Source: Ahniella affigens (GTDB lineage Bacteria; Pseudomonadota; Gammaproteobacteria; Xanthomonadales; Ahniellaceae). From it: a stretch of DNA of 64,000 nt. The notes under the pieces were generated by a model. The model searched no databases. It saw only the letters and a list, made by a program, of their open reading frames with translations, and was not told the DNA's origin. The translations under genes and the position numbers were made by a program. The stretch covers positions 2,108,001 through 2,172,000 of the forward strand of contig NZ_CP027860.1 of assembly GCF_003015185.1 (NCBI RefSeq), written 5' to 3'. Positions 38,347-48,800 of this stretch are shown piece after piece; position 1 is the stretch's first letter; every line of letters starts with the position of its first letter.

Positions 38347-39117
38347 ATGAGCATAATTGTCGACAAAGTACGCCCACCCAAGATTACCGTGCGGGCCAGA
38401 CCGGTGGTGTCGCCGAAAGCAGACCGTGCACCGACATCACCAACGCCCGTTCAGGCCGCGCCGAGCGCCGGCGACGTTGGATTCTTGATGCAAGCTGCTG
38501 CCGGCGAGCAGGTGAACGTGTGCCTGTTGGCCTGGCCGCTTGTGCCCAACGGTTGGCCGGCGCTGGCGGCGCATTGGCGGGCGTTGAAGGCCGACCGAGA
38601 GTTCTCAACGGCGGCGGCGCCGGTCGATGGTTGGGTTGCAGCATTGGCGCCAAGTTTGTGCGCGCCGTTTCGCGATGCCAACGCCGCTGAAAGCACCATT
38701 GGTGCCGCATTGGCCCGACTGCCCGTTGGTCTGGCAATCGGTGTCGCCGACACGGGTGAGGACGCGTTGCTCGGCTGCGTCGATGGATATGTGACCACAG
38801 CCGCGTCGGAAGGTCGTTCGCCGCTGCGCCTGATCATTACCGAGTGCGCCGGTGGACAGGCCATGTTGCAGCACGCAGCAGGCCGGAGCTGGCGCATCGG
38901 GCTGCTCAAGGACTGGCACCAGCGCGTGACCGTCAATGAATGGCGTGACCCGCAAGCGCCATTGCCACTGGAACTGTGCCGACTGATCGCGCAAGCCGCA
39001 GCGAGAAAGCTGGCTGAACCAAGCCGTTGGAACCCGATTTACGACGGCGCCGAGGCCAAGATCCGGTCCATGCCCGTTGCGCTCAAGAACCTGCAACGCC
39101 GAACCAAAAAGTCGTAG
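38347..39117 (+). CDS. Conserved-looking protein of unknown function, divergent from XRE regulator
   Basis: From ATG at 38347 the protein has 256 residues. The frame is open further upstream to 38161, but that part overlaps the XRE gene and the divergent promoter, and GGAAG sits just before 38347. A proline-rich N-terminal 40 residues precede a soluble alpha/beta region (G-L-A-I-G-V-A-D-T-G-E-D-A-L-L-G-C-V-D-G-Y near the middle). No signal peptide or membrane segment. I do not recognise the family. Regulation by the divergent XRE protein is likely. Confidence 0.6.
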   Translation: MSIIVDKVRPPKITVRARPVVSPKADRAPTSPTPVQAAPSAGDVGFLMQAAAGEQVNVCLLAWPLVPNGWPALAAHWRALKADREFSTAAAPVDGWVAALAPSLCAPFRDANAAESTIGAALARLPVGLAIGVADTGEDALLGCVDGYVTTAASEGRSPLRLIITECAGGQAMLQHAAGRSWRIGLLKDWHQRVTVNEWRDPQAPLPLELCRLIAQAAARKLAEPSRWNPIYDGAEAKIRSMPVALKNLQRRTKKS

Positions 39118-39310
39118 TGACCAAAACACCACGACTTACCAATCCGCCACCGGTCGCATCCGAGCCGAGCCAACAACAAGATGTGCACGAACTGATTGAT
39201 CCTGCCGAGCGCAATCTCTGAATCGAAAACGCGACTGCCTAAAACCTGGGAAAGCGTTAGGCCGATCTTTGGCAGGGAAACAGCCTTGCCGTTGACGGGT
39301 TTGCCATGAC

Positions 39311-41365
39311 CTAGGCCGCAGCCGGCCGGATCTGCGCTTCATTCAGGCCTCCCAGGATCATCAATTGCAAGTCACTGGCGATCCGTCGCGGATCGACAAA
39401 CGCGTGCTGGGCCAGCCAGAAATGCAAGGCAAAGCTCTGACTGTGCTGATCAAAGGCTTCCAGGTAGACCTGTGGGTTCGGCTCCTTGAGCACGAGTCCG
39501 TGGCGCCGAGCGATCTGTTCCAGCAAGGTCTCGACCTGACGCGAGTCAGCCTCAGCAGCGACCCTTATGCGCAGACTGTGGCGAAGTACGCTGGAACGGT
39601 GCGTGATGTTCTTGACCTGACTCTCAACGAGTATGGAGTTCGGTATTAACGTCTCGGCCCCATCACCATCGCGGATGACCGACGCGCGGAGATCGATATC
39701 CATCACGGCCCCGCGCAGGCTACCGACTTCGATCACGTCGCCCAGGCGGAATGGTCGCTCGATCAGGATCAAGATGCCACTGATCAAATTCTTGAACAGC
39801 GTCTGCATGCCAAATCCCGCACCAATCGCCACCGCGCCGCCGATGAAAGCGAATGCTGCCAGCGGAATCCCGGCGAGTGCCAAACTTGCGAGCGCACAGA
39901 TGCCAGCAAGCACGCTGTACACCCAGCGCTGGATCAGGCGCGCGCGGCCGTCATCGAGCCGGCTTCGGCGTTGCAGCCACAGAGTCAGCCAAGCCGCGAC
40001 GCGGCGCGACGCAAACAGCCCGAACAGCAACAGAAGCGGCGCCTTGATGATTTTCCCGACGGTGATGCTCTTTGCCACAACGGTCTTGCGACCCTGTAGG
40101 TCGACGGTTTCGGCAACGGCAAACAACTCCAGGTCCCACAGCTGGCCGATCCAGATTTGGGCCGTGGCGCTGGCGGTAGCCAGGCGATCTGACCAAGACA
40201 TGTTCATGGCGCGCTGTTCGAAATCATCGCGCAAGCGCGCAATCAAATCGAGCAAGCGTTGCTGCTCCTGAATGCCTGCCTGCGCGCGGCTCAGTTGCAA
40301 CGCAAGCGCGGCATGCAGGGCCGAATATTGATCGTCTGCGATGCTCGGCCCGCGCTGCGTTGCGTGCTCGATCCGGATCAGTAGAGTTGACGCCAGTTCC
40401 TCCAAGAAATCGCGGCGTCGCGTCAGTCGAGCCGTCAGGGTCGGTCGGTATTGGCGCGCTTCGACCAGGGTCACGGCATCGTGTGTCTTTTCGAAATGCA
40501 AGGCCATGCGCCAAATGTCCCGTTCCAATGCGATATTTGCAATTGCTTCACGGCAGAGCTCAATGCCGAGGTCTGCTGCGGCGAGTTGCTCCTTGCTGAT
40601 TGCTGCCGAAAAGGGTGTTGATTGCTCCGCTGGAACATTGGACTCCGCCTCAACACGCTCGCGCTCGGCCGTCAGCCGAGACAGGTTCTCGGCCAGATTC
40701 GCACTGCGTAAATCCAATTCAGCTTGAAGAGATGTCGCATCTGCTTCGCTCGCCGCAAGCGCTGGCAGTGCCGCCAGCGTAGCCATTACCTGCTCGCGGC
40801 GATTGTTCAATGCGCGTTGCTGGGCGCTGACCAGATCAATCAACTGGTCGAGTTCGGCAGTAGTCGATTCGGCAATACGGGCCAATAGGCCCGTGCGCGT
40901 ATCCGAGGAGCCTTCAGAGTCGGACACCTGCCGAAGTTGTCCGGCCAGGGCGGCTAGCTGCTGCGCTGCCGCCTCCCGATCATCGGTAAGCAAAGTCAGA
41001 CGCTGTTGGCTCCCTTGCCAGACGGCGTCCAGCAATTGCAGCTCCCGACGCAGGGCATCGCGATTTCGCGACGGTGTGTTCGGATCGGCTGATTCCGACG
41101 GCAGCCAAGTGCTGAGTCGCTGGACGTCGGTCGCCTGCGTTCTGGCAAGATCGCGGCGCCGTTCCAACGAGATCAGCAATTGCCCCCGCAAAGGCAACAA
41201 GTCCGAATCGGCATCGGGTGCCTGTAGCGCACGATGCAACGCATCGATCTGATCCTGCAACGATCCGCCGATGGCGTGAGCCGGAAGCGAGAAGGCTGCC
41301 GTCAGCCATAGCGCGAACGCTAGCCACCGGGACGTGGCGCTTGTCAATGGCGAGTATCTGTTCAA
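39311..41365 (-). CDS. MscS-family mechanosensitive channel with long periplasmic domain
   Basis: The 684-residue protein begins with a signal peptide (L-A-F-A-L-W-L-T-A-A-F-S-L-P-A-H-A). A long helical, coiled-coil-rich periplasmic region (to about residue 400) and membrane segments follow. The MscS pore helix and beta domain are clear: G-A-G-F-G-M-Q-T-L-F-K-N-L-I-S-G, then E-R-P-F-R-L-G-D-V-I-E, and I-P-N-S-I-L. Size and layout fit the MscK/MscM-like branch, which opens under membrane tension. The start is TTG, overlapping the TGA stop of the RND pump gene (TTGA), with TAGGA upstream. It is the last gene of a four-gene minus-strand operon. Confidence 0.88.
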   Translation of the reverse strand: MNRYSPLTSATSRWLAFALWLTAAFSLPAHAIGGSLQDQIDALHRALQAPDADSDLLPLRGQLLISLERRRDLARTQATDVQRLSTWLPSESADPNTPSRNRDALRRELQLLDAVWQGSQQRLTLLTDDREAAAQQLAALAGQLRQVSDSEGSSDTRTGLLARIAESTTAELDQLIDLVSAQQRALNNRREQVMATLAALPALAASEADATSLQAELDLRSANLAENLSRLTAERERVEAESNVPAEQSTPFSAAISKEQLAAADLGIELCREAIANIALERDIWRMALHFEKTHDAVTLVEARQYRPTLTARLTRRRDFLEELASTLLIRIEHATQRGPSIADDQYSALHAALALQLSRAQAGIQEQQRLLDLIARLRDDFEQRAMNMSWSDRLATASATAQIWIGQLWDLELFAVAETVDLQGRKTVVAKSITVGKIIKAPLLLLFGLFASRRVAAWLTLWLQRRSRLDDGRARLIQRWVYSVLAGICALASLALAGIPLAAFAFIGGAVAIGAGFGMQTLFKNLISGILILIERPFRLGDVIEVGSLRGAVMDIDLRASVIRDGDGAETLIPNSILVESQVKNITHRSSVLRHSLRIRVAAEADSRQVETLLEQIARRHGLVLKEPNPQVYLEAFDQHSQSFALHFWLAQHAFVDPRRIASDLQLMILGGLNEAQIRPAAA

Positions 41366-44300
41366 GCGTCAGTCCTACTCGTGTGTGCAGCCTCGCACTG
41401 GGGTGTACTCGTGCGAACGGATTGAATGCGATAGACAGTCGCATACAGCGTAGGCAAGACCAGCAGCGTCAGCAATGTCGCGACACTGAGTCCACCCATG
41501 ATGGCCCACGCCATTGGCCCCCAAAAGGTCGAACGAGTCAGCGGAATCATGGCCAGGATCGCTGCCAGGGCGGTGAGCGTGATCGGCCGGAAGCGCCGCA
41601 AGGTCGAGCCGACGATTGCCTCCAGCGGGTCCAGTCCCTCGCTTCGATCCTGCTCGATCTGATCCAGAAGAATGACCGAATTACGCATGATCATGCCGGC
41701 GAGCGCTATGGTGCCGAGCAGCGCGACAAAACCAAAGGGCACGCGAAACAATGCCAACACTAATGACACCCCAATCATGCCAAGTGGCGCGGTCAATAGC
41801 ACGAGGAGCATTCGTGTCATGTTCTGCAACTGCAACATCAAAAGCACCAGGATCAGGCCAAGCGCCAAGGGCACGACGGCAGCGATTGAGTCTTGGCTAT
41901 TCTGACTTGACTCGCTCGCGCCCCCGATGTCGATTCGGTAGCCGAGCGGTAGACGGTTTCGTATTTGCTCGATCGCAGGCAGCAATTGTTCGATCACATC
42001 GGGCGCCTCAGCACCGACCACGTCGGCGCGCACCGTAAGCGTTGGCAGGCGGTTGCGGCGCCAGATCACACTCGGCTCGCTGGTCAATTGCAGATGTGCG
42101 ACTTGGGACAGCATGACGAATTTGCCTTCACGCAGATAGACCTTGGCGTCTTTCAAGTTGTCGAGATCGCTGCGCTCGTCCTCTTCCAGTCGCGCAACCA
42201 CATTGATCAGTTGATCGCCTTCGCGATATTGCGTAATGGTTCTGCCACTCAGCGAGTTTTGAGTTGCACTGGCAATGTCCTGAGAACTCAATCCCAAAGC
42301 CCGGGCCTTGTCTTGATCAATCACCAGACGCATGATCTGCAAGTCTTCGCCCGCATCACAGTGGACATCGCGAGTTGTAGTCTGCTGGCGCAGCAAATCC
42401 TGGAGCTCTGTCGCGATCGATACCAACTGGTCCTGATCCCGGCCGGAAATTCGGATCTTGATCGGGTATCCCACCGGTGGTCCATTCTCCAGGCGCGATA
42501 CCCGCGCTCGAAGATCGTGGTTATCCGTGTCGAAGCGCTTCTGCAAGCGGGCAAATACCCGCTCGCGCGCGGCTTCACCTGATGTCATTAGCATCAACTG
42601 GCCGAAATTCGTATTCGGGAGCTGCACGTCAAGGGGCAGATAGAAACGCGGACTGCCGTTGCCGACGTAGCTGGTCACCGCCAGCACATCCGGGTCCGTC
42701 CTGACTTCCTGTTCGAGTTGTTTGACCGCCGATTCAGTCGCTGCAATGCTGGCTGCCTCTGGCAACCACAGATCCACCATCAGTTCTGGACGACTCGATG
42801 CAGGGAAAAATTGTTGCGGCACGAGCGTGAACAGTGCTAGTGAACCAATGAATGCGAGACTGGTAGCTGTCAGTACTTTGTAGCGATGGCGAAGGCACGC
42901 CTCCAGCATGCGCTGAAACCAGCGATAGAAGCGACCGTCGGGGTTCTGGTTGTGTGACGATCCATTGTGTTCAGTAGTTTGCGGCAACAGCTTGAAGCCC
43001 AGATAGGGCGTAAAAAGCACTGCGACCAGCCACGACACGATCAGGGAGATTCCGACAACTTGAAAAATGGACATCGTGTATTCGCCCGCACCAGACTTCG
43101 CGAGTCCGACTGGCAGAAAACCGGCAGCAGTAATCAAGGTGCCCGTGAGCATCGGAAAAGCAGTTGCACGGTAGGCGTAACTCGCTGCGCGCATGCGATC
43201 CCAGCCTTGCTCAAGCTTCAAGGCCATCATTTCCACAGCGATGATTGCATCGTCGACCAGCAAGCCGAGCGCAATGATCAACGCGCCGAGCGAGATTCGC
43301 TGCAGGTCTATGTCTAGGGCGTACATGCAGAGAAAAGTGATTGCCAGCACCAATGGAATCGACAGCGCGACGACCACGCCGCTTCGCCAGCCGAGGGAAA
43401 GGAAACTGACTAGCAGGACGATCGCGATCGCTTCGAACAGACTCTTGGTGAATTCGTGCACGGAGTCCGCAACGACTTTGGGTTGGTTCGATACCGCATC
43501 GATGTCGACACCGATTGGCAGCGCTGCCCGAATGCGGCGCACCGTTGTCTCCAGCGATTGCCCCAGGCGAATGACATCGCCACCCTCGCGCATCGCGATG
43601 GCCAGTCCGATCGCGCTTCGTCCATTGAAGCGCATTCGACTACTGGGAGGGTCGATCAATCCACGGCGAATGCTGGCGATGTCGCCCAAACGCAGCGAGC
43701 GGCCGTTGGCTTGAATGCCGATTTCGGCAATGGCCGCGACCGTGTCAAATTCGCCAGACGTGCGCAGCATCACCCGCTGCGGCCCAGCTTCAACGATTCC
43801 GGCCGGCGTCACCACATTGGCGCTTCGCAGCGTGTCTTCGATCAAACGCGGGTCGATGCCCAGCGAGGACAAGCGAGCTGATGACGTTTCGACGTAGATC
43901 ACTTCGTCTTGAACACCGAGATACTGCACCTTGCTGACATCCGGAATGCGCAGAAATTCGTCACGAGCGAGATCTGCGAACCGTTTCAGCTCGGCATCGT
44001 CAAAGCCATCGCCGGTAAAGGCGTACAGATTTCCGAAAGTGTCGCCAAACTCATCATTGTAGAAGGGGCCCTGCACGCCAGTCGGCAGTTGGCCTTTCAT
44101 GTCATCGAGCTTCTTGCGGACCCGGTACCAGATGTCGGCAACGCGATGTCCGGGCACGGATTCGCGCAGCGAAATAGTCAATTGCGCGACTCCCGGTTTG
44201 GCGTAGCTGGTGACATAGTCGATCTCGGCGATTTCCTGCAGCGTGCGCTCAATTCGGTCATTGACTTGCAAGGCGACGACATCGGCACGTGCGCCGGGCC

Positions 44301-44460
44301 AATTCGCCCGGACCACCATCGCCTTGACTGTAAAACTCGGGTCTTCGGCCTGGCCTAGGTGCCAATACGACAATACGCCAGCACCCGAGCACAGTAGAAT
44401 CAAGAACAGGACAAAGGACTGATGGGTCAGCGCCCAACGCGAGAGATTGAACGTGCTCAT
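41362..44460 (-). CDS. RND-family efflux pump, inner-membrane subunit
   Basis: The 1032-residue protein has the AcrB/MexF layout: a first membrane segment (F-V-L-F-L-I-L-L-C-S-G), a large periplasmic loop, and the proton-relay pair Asp-Asp in L-G-L-L-V-D-D-A-I-I-A-V-E. The second half repeats the plan, with A-G-M-I-M-R-N-S-V-I-L-L near the end. It should export small molecules with the adaptor encoded just upstream; substrate cannot be read from sequence. ATG overlaps the adaptor stop by 4 bases (ATGA), and its own stop overlaps the MscS gene. No outer-membrane channel gene is nearby, so a TolC-like partner elsewhere is expected. Confidence 0.92.
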   Translation of the reverse strand: MSTFNLSRWALTHQSFVLFLILLCSGAGVLSYWHLGQAEDPSFTVKAMVVRANWPGARADVVALQVNDRIERTLQEIAEIDYVTSYAKPGVAQLTISLRESVPGHRVADIWYRVRKKLDDMKGQLPTGVQGPFYNDEFGDTFGNLYAFTGDGFDDAELKRFADLARDEFLRIPDVSKVQYLGVQDEVIYVETSSARLSSLGIDPRLIEDTLRSANVVTPAGIVEAGPQRVMLRTSGEFDTVAAIAEIGIQANGRSLRLGDIASIRRGLIDPPSSRMRFNGRSAIGLAIAMREGGDVIRLGQSLETTVRRIRAALPIGVDIDAVSNQPKVVADSVHEFTKSLFEAIAIVLLVSFLSLGWRSGVVVALSIPLVLAITFLCMYALDIDLQRISLGALIIALGLLVDDAIIAVEMMALKLEQGWDRMRAASYAYRATAFPMLTGTLITAAGFLPVGLAKSGAGEYTMSIFQVVGISLIVSWLVAVLFTPYLGFKLLPQTTEHNGSSHNQNPDGRFYRWFQRMLEACLRHRYKVLTATSLAFIGSLALFTLVPQQFFPASSRPELMVDLWLPEAASIAATESAVKQLEQEVRTDPDVLAVTSYVGNGSPRFYLPLDVQLPNTNFGQLMLMTSGEAARERVFARLQKRFDTDNHDLRARVSRLENGPPVGYPIKIRISGRDQDQLVSIATELQDLLRQQTTTRDVHCDAGEDLQIMRLVIDQDKARALGLSSQDIASATQNSLSGRTITQYREGDQLINVVARLEEDERSDLDNLKDAKVYLREGKFVMLSQVAHLQLTSEPSVIWRRNRLPTLTVRADVVGAEAPDVIEQLLPAIEQIRNRLPLGYRIDIGGASESSQNSQDSIAAVVPLALGLILVLLMLQLQNMTRMLLVLLTAPLGMIGVSLVLALFRVPFGFVALLGTIALAGMIMRNSVILLDQIEQDRSEGLDPLEAIVGSTLRRFRPITLTALAAILAMIPLTRSTFWGPMAWAIMGGLSVATLLTLLVLPTLYATVYRIQSVRTSTPQCEAAHTSRTDA

Positions 44461-45596
44461 GATTCTGTCACCGCAGCGCGGGACTCGCTGGCAAGTCGTA
44501 CACGCTGACTTTCATGAAGTCGATGCACGCCAGCTGTCACAACGGTCTCACCGTCCTTGAGCCCCGAGCGAATCAGCACGCCATTGCGGTCGACCCGCAC
44601 CACGCTGACACTTCGCGCGTGCACACGGCCATCGGTTGAGTCTCGTATCCAAACCGAATGCCCACCGCTTTTGCTGACCAGTGCTGACAGGGGAACCCGC
44701 CGGAGGCTGCCGTCAGTCGGTAGTTGCACCAAGAGTTTGCCGGTCATGCCGAGGCGTACATCCGAATCGTCGGTGAGCACGCTGATGCGCGCCGAATAGG
44801 TACGGGTAACTGAGTCGGTGTCCGGTGCCAGCTCACGCAGTTTTCCGGGGTAGGTTTGCCCAGGTTTTGCCCATAGGGTCACCTCTAAGCCGCTCGCGCG
44901 ATGCAGTTCATCGACTCGCGATTCCGGCACGCTGACCACCAGCTCCCGAGCGCCGTTTTCAGCAACACGAATCAGGACCTGACCGGCCTGCACGACCTGC
45001 CCAACTTCGACATCGATGGCCGTGATCACCCCTGCACAGGTCGACATTAGACGGCTATAGCGGGCTTGGTTCTGGGCCAGCCGATAGTTTGCGTCTGCCG
45101 CCTCGAGTGCCTCGTTGCTAGTCTCCAGGTTCAAGCGCGCCTGTTCGTAATCATGTCGGGGCAAGTAGCGCTTGTCGACCAGCCGCTCGAAGCGTGCGAG
45201 ATCCAACACGGCCTGTTGTTGCTGGCGCTTTGCAGATTGCCACTGGCTATAGGCGGCCTTGGCATTCAGTTCGTGATCACTTGGGTCCAATCGGAGCAAC
45301 GGATCACCGACCTTGATGGCATCGCCAACCTCCACCAGCCGCGCCTGGACGCGGCCGGAGACCAGAAATCCCAACGCGATTTCGCGGCGGGCGCGAATGT
45401 CGCCGGCGTAGACGGCTGATGCCGGGTGCGAATCGGCGCCTATTGTTATGGTTTGAACACTGCGCTCTTGTTCCGGTGCCGGTTCTTGGCGGGAGCATGC
45501 TACGAGCATTGAAATGGCAACGAGTACCCAAGGCGCCCGACTCGATAGCAGGCGACGAGGCGATTGCAGCAATGGCAGCAATGGCAGCGCGCTCAT
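44457..45596 (-). CDS. RND efflux periplasmic adaptor lipoprotein
   Basis: The 379-residue protein has a lipoprotein signal (M-L-V-A-C-S, lipid attachment on the Cys). The membrane-fusion-protein layout is clear: split lipoyl half-motifs (S-G-R-V-Q-A-R-L-V-E-V-G-D near residue 80 and G-V-I-T-A-I-D-V-E-V-G-Q-V near 190), a coiled-coil hairpin between them, and a beta-barrel part with G-M-T-G-K-L. It should link the RND pump to an outer-membrane channel. It overlaps both neighbours by 4 bases. Confidence 0.9.
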   Translation of the reverse strand: MSALPLLPLLQSPRRLLSSRAPWVLVAISMLVACSRQEPAPEQERSVQTITIGADSHPASAVYAGDIRARREIALGFLVSGRVQARLVEVGDAIKVGDPLLRLDPSDHELNAKAAYSQWQSAKRQQQQAVLDLARFERLVDKRYLPRHDYEQARLNLETSNEALEAADANYRLAQNQARYSRLMSTCAGVITAIDVEVGQVVQAGQVLIRVAENGARELVVSVPESRVDELHRASGLEVTLWAKPGQTYPGKLRELAPDTDSVTRTYSARISVLTDDSDVRLGMTGKLLVQLPTDGSLRRVPLSALVSKSGGHSVWIRDSTDGRVHARSVSVVRVDRNGVLIRSGLKDGETVVTAGVHRLHESQRVRLASESRAAVTES

Positions 45597-45790
45597 GGCG
45601 CCGACCCTTGCTTTGTGCCTGGATTGGCCGGGTTCTTACGCCAGTGTGAACGCTGGGTGACCAGCCCCCACAAATCGGTAATCGAATGAAACGGTTGCGC
45701 GCGGCCGGTTTTGACATCTTCGACCACACCGGCGATGTGATCCTGGTTGCGCCGATAGATGCGGACCACAAAACTGTAAAGCGGGTTCAT
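45593..45790 (-). CDS. Small conserved-looking protein leading the RND operon
   Basis: From ATG at 45790 (GGAG about 7 bases upstream) the protein has 65 residues: M-N-P-L-Y-S-F-V-V-R-I-Y-R-R, then G-V-V-E-D-V and L-W-G-L-V-T. It has no membrane segment and no known motif to me. Its stop overlaps the adaptor start by 4 bases (ATGA), so it is the first gene of the operon and translation is coupled. A small regulator or accessory function is only a guess. Confidence 0.6.
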   Translation of the reverse strand: MNPLYSFVVRIYRRNQDHIAGVVEDVKTGRAQPFHSITDLWGLVTQRSHWRKNPANPGTKQGSAP

Positions 45791-45847
45791 GCAAGTCTCC
45801 ATAATTGAGACTGCAGTCTGCATCTGACCCGGCTATTTATTGCCTAC

Positions 45848-48800
45848 TTATTGACGGAGAAGCTGCAACAGTCGTTCGGTGGCCGCTGCAGGCGGCAGCC
45901 CAATGGTGGCCAACAGGACTTGCCGCAATCGTTGGTACGCCGCAATGCCCTCGCTTCGCCGGCCGAGACGCTGGTAGCAGCGCATCAGGCCCTGATAGAA
46001 CGATTCGATCGCTGGGTCCGCATCAAGGCCCTTCAGGTAAAGCGTGATCGCTGCGTCGTCCTGTTGCCCGGCCTCCAGTTGCTGCGCATGGCGGGCGAGG
46101 GCATGCAGAAAGCGGCTTCGCAATCGTTCTCGTGTGGCAACTGGCCAGGATTCACCATCTTCCTCCTCCAGGAAGGCGCCACGGTACAGGTTCTGGGCCC
46201 GAGCCAGATGGGCCGCCTCCGACACATCGCGGCGCTGCGCCGCCTCGTCTGCTTTGACCAACGCTTGCTCGAATGCAAACACATCGACCCACCAGCGGCC
46301 GGGCTGCAAGCTCAGACGACCGCCCCGTTGCTGGAGCGCCGCCGGATCGCCCAACAACACTCGCAGCCTGATCACGGTGGCGTCCATTGCGCGCGCTGCG
46401 ACATCGCCATCGTCATCGGGCCACAGAGCATCGAGCAGGCGTTGCTCGGACACGCTGGTGCCGCCGAGCGCGATGATGGCTTTCAACAACGCCAATGTCT
46501 TGCGCGGCAGCTTGCGGGAATACTCCAAGGGCTTGCCATCACGCAGCAGTTCGAAGCGCCCGAGCATGCGGACTGCAAAGGCCCAAGGCCAGCCCGGTGC
46601 GTCCACCTCTGGCGGCGCCAGACCGAAATTGCGCACGGCACGGCGCAAATCACCGGAATCGGGTGATTGCCTGAGCGCTTCACCCAGAACGACCGCTAGG
46701 GCGCTTGGGTGCTGGCGCAGGAAATAAAGGCCTTCCAGGTTGGCCACGCAAGCCTGCAAGTCTCGATGAACGGATTTCGCCGGATCGGTCCGGACCTGCG
46801 CGTACACGCGTACGACCGCGCTCGCCGAGGCGAGGTGATTCAGGCAGGTACCAACCAACAATTGGTCAGCCGCATCAATACAGTGGTGAACAATGGCGGT
46901 GTCGCCGGCATCTACGGCATATAGCGCCAAAAGCAAGCGTGCCTGGCTGCGCAGCCACAGCGGCCCGGCCTGATCGAGCAGGTCAATTTGTTGGCGCGCC
47001 CGCTGTACCGCTTCGGCAGGTTCGCCCAGGTGGCTGGCAATGCCAGCGCGAAGCCCCAAGTCCAGGGCCCGATCCAGTCGTCGCGTCAGACTTGAATGCG
47101 CGCTCGCGGCATCGCATTCAATCCGAGCACGATCTGCATCACGCTCACACAAGGCCAGGATCGCGCGCCCGAAGCGTGAATAAATGCGCAAGAGCGGTAG
47201 CTGCAAGGCATGTTCGTGGGCGATACCTTGGGCGCGTTCATACAGTATCTCAGCGTCACGGTCGCGACCTTGGCGGACCCGGCAATGAGCCTCCTGCAAT
47301 GTCCACAGCGCACGGTAGTTTGGCGTGAGCACCGGATCAGACAACCACGGCTGGACTATCGCGATCAGGCGATCGGCTTCGACGAATTGGGCAGCAATCT
47401 GCAGGTGCGCCAGCACCAGCGTTGCCGCATCGACTTTGGCGTTGGGCGACGCTCCGCTGTCGGCGAGCAGCACCTGAATCTTGGCGATGACCGGGTCGAT
47501 TAGTGCCGCCAGGGGTCGCTGATAGGAGAGGGCAAACAGCACCGCGCCATACACACGCAACGCCGCCGCTGGCGCTGGCAGGGCCGGATCATCATCCAAT
47601 AGTGGCAACAGGCGATCCAACCAGCGATCCACCTGGCCATGGTCAAATTCAAGATAGTGGGTGGCCAGAACCGCTGAACAGCTCAGGATTTTCCCAATCC
47701 GATCGTCCTCGCCAAAAAGCTCATGGCTGTGCTCGAATTGCGCGCGCGCCTGCATGGGCGAACCTGGCGCGAGCGCGACGCCATACCAGAGGCTCAGCCA
47801 GGACGACCCACGGACCAACGCCTCCGGCAACTGCGTGATCCAAGCGAGCAGCGAGGCATTGCGGCCTTGTTCAAACATCAATGGTGCGAACCGATTGACG
47901 ATTTCGGCGGTCAACGGCCAATTGTTGGCCGCTACTGCCAGTTCGAATGCCGGCTCCGGCAATTCGCGAGCCATTAGGCAAACGGCAGCCTGCGTGCGCG
48001 CATTGGCTACTCCTTGCGCATCTTGTCGACGCTCAAATTCTCGAACCAGAAAGGCGCGGAACAAGTCGTGGAACTGATAGATGTCGCCGCGTCGCTCGAC
48101 GAACATGCGCTTCTTGTAGAGGCGTTCCAGCAAAGGCCAGACTGCCGCCCCGGCAGCCATTGCACTGGCATCTGCAGCGGTGACATTCGGCAGCAATGCC
48201 GCGCGCATCAGCGGCACATGTGCCTCCGGCTCAATGCTCGCGAATATTTGTGCGGCGAAGTAGTCGAACAACCATTCGCGATTCTCAATGGCATCGGCAT
48301 TCAGGCCTTGAGCCACGCGCCTTCGATGTTCGATATTCAAGGTCAAGGCAACGGGCCAACCACCGCTCTGATCGAAGGCAACGCGAATACTAGGCTCATC
48401 CGTAAGTTGGCGCAGCGCAGCGATTTCCCGAGTCTCTGCCAAGTTCAAACGCAAAGTATCCCAGCCCAGAACGTGCATTTGCTCATTCGCAAGCAATCGC
48501 GCACATTCAGCAGGCGGGTCCTGCCGACTGGTGACCATTAATGCCAAACCCGTTGGCGCCTCGCTGACAATCAGCTCCCAGAGCCGATGCCAATCAGCGT
48601 CTGCCGGCAACTCGTGATAATTGTCGAAGACGAGCAATGCTGGCGTCTTCCATTGGGCGAACAGACTGCGAAAAAACAAGCGGGCGAAGCCCATTGTGTC
48701 GGGTCGATGCTCGTTGCCAAATCTGGGCAATGCCGGGCCACGCTTGCGGCTGCCGCTGGCTTGCGCCAGATAGTGAAAGAGCGTTGCCAAGTCGCGATCA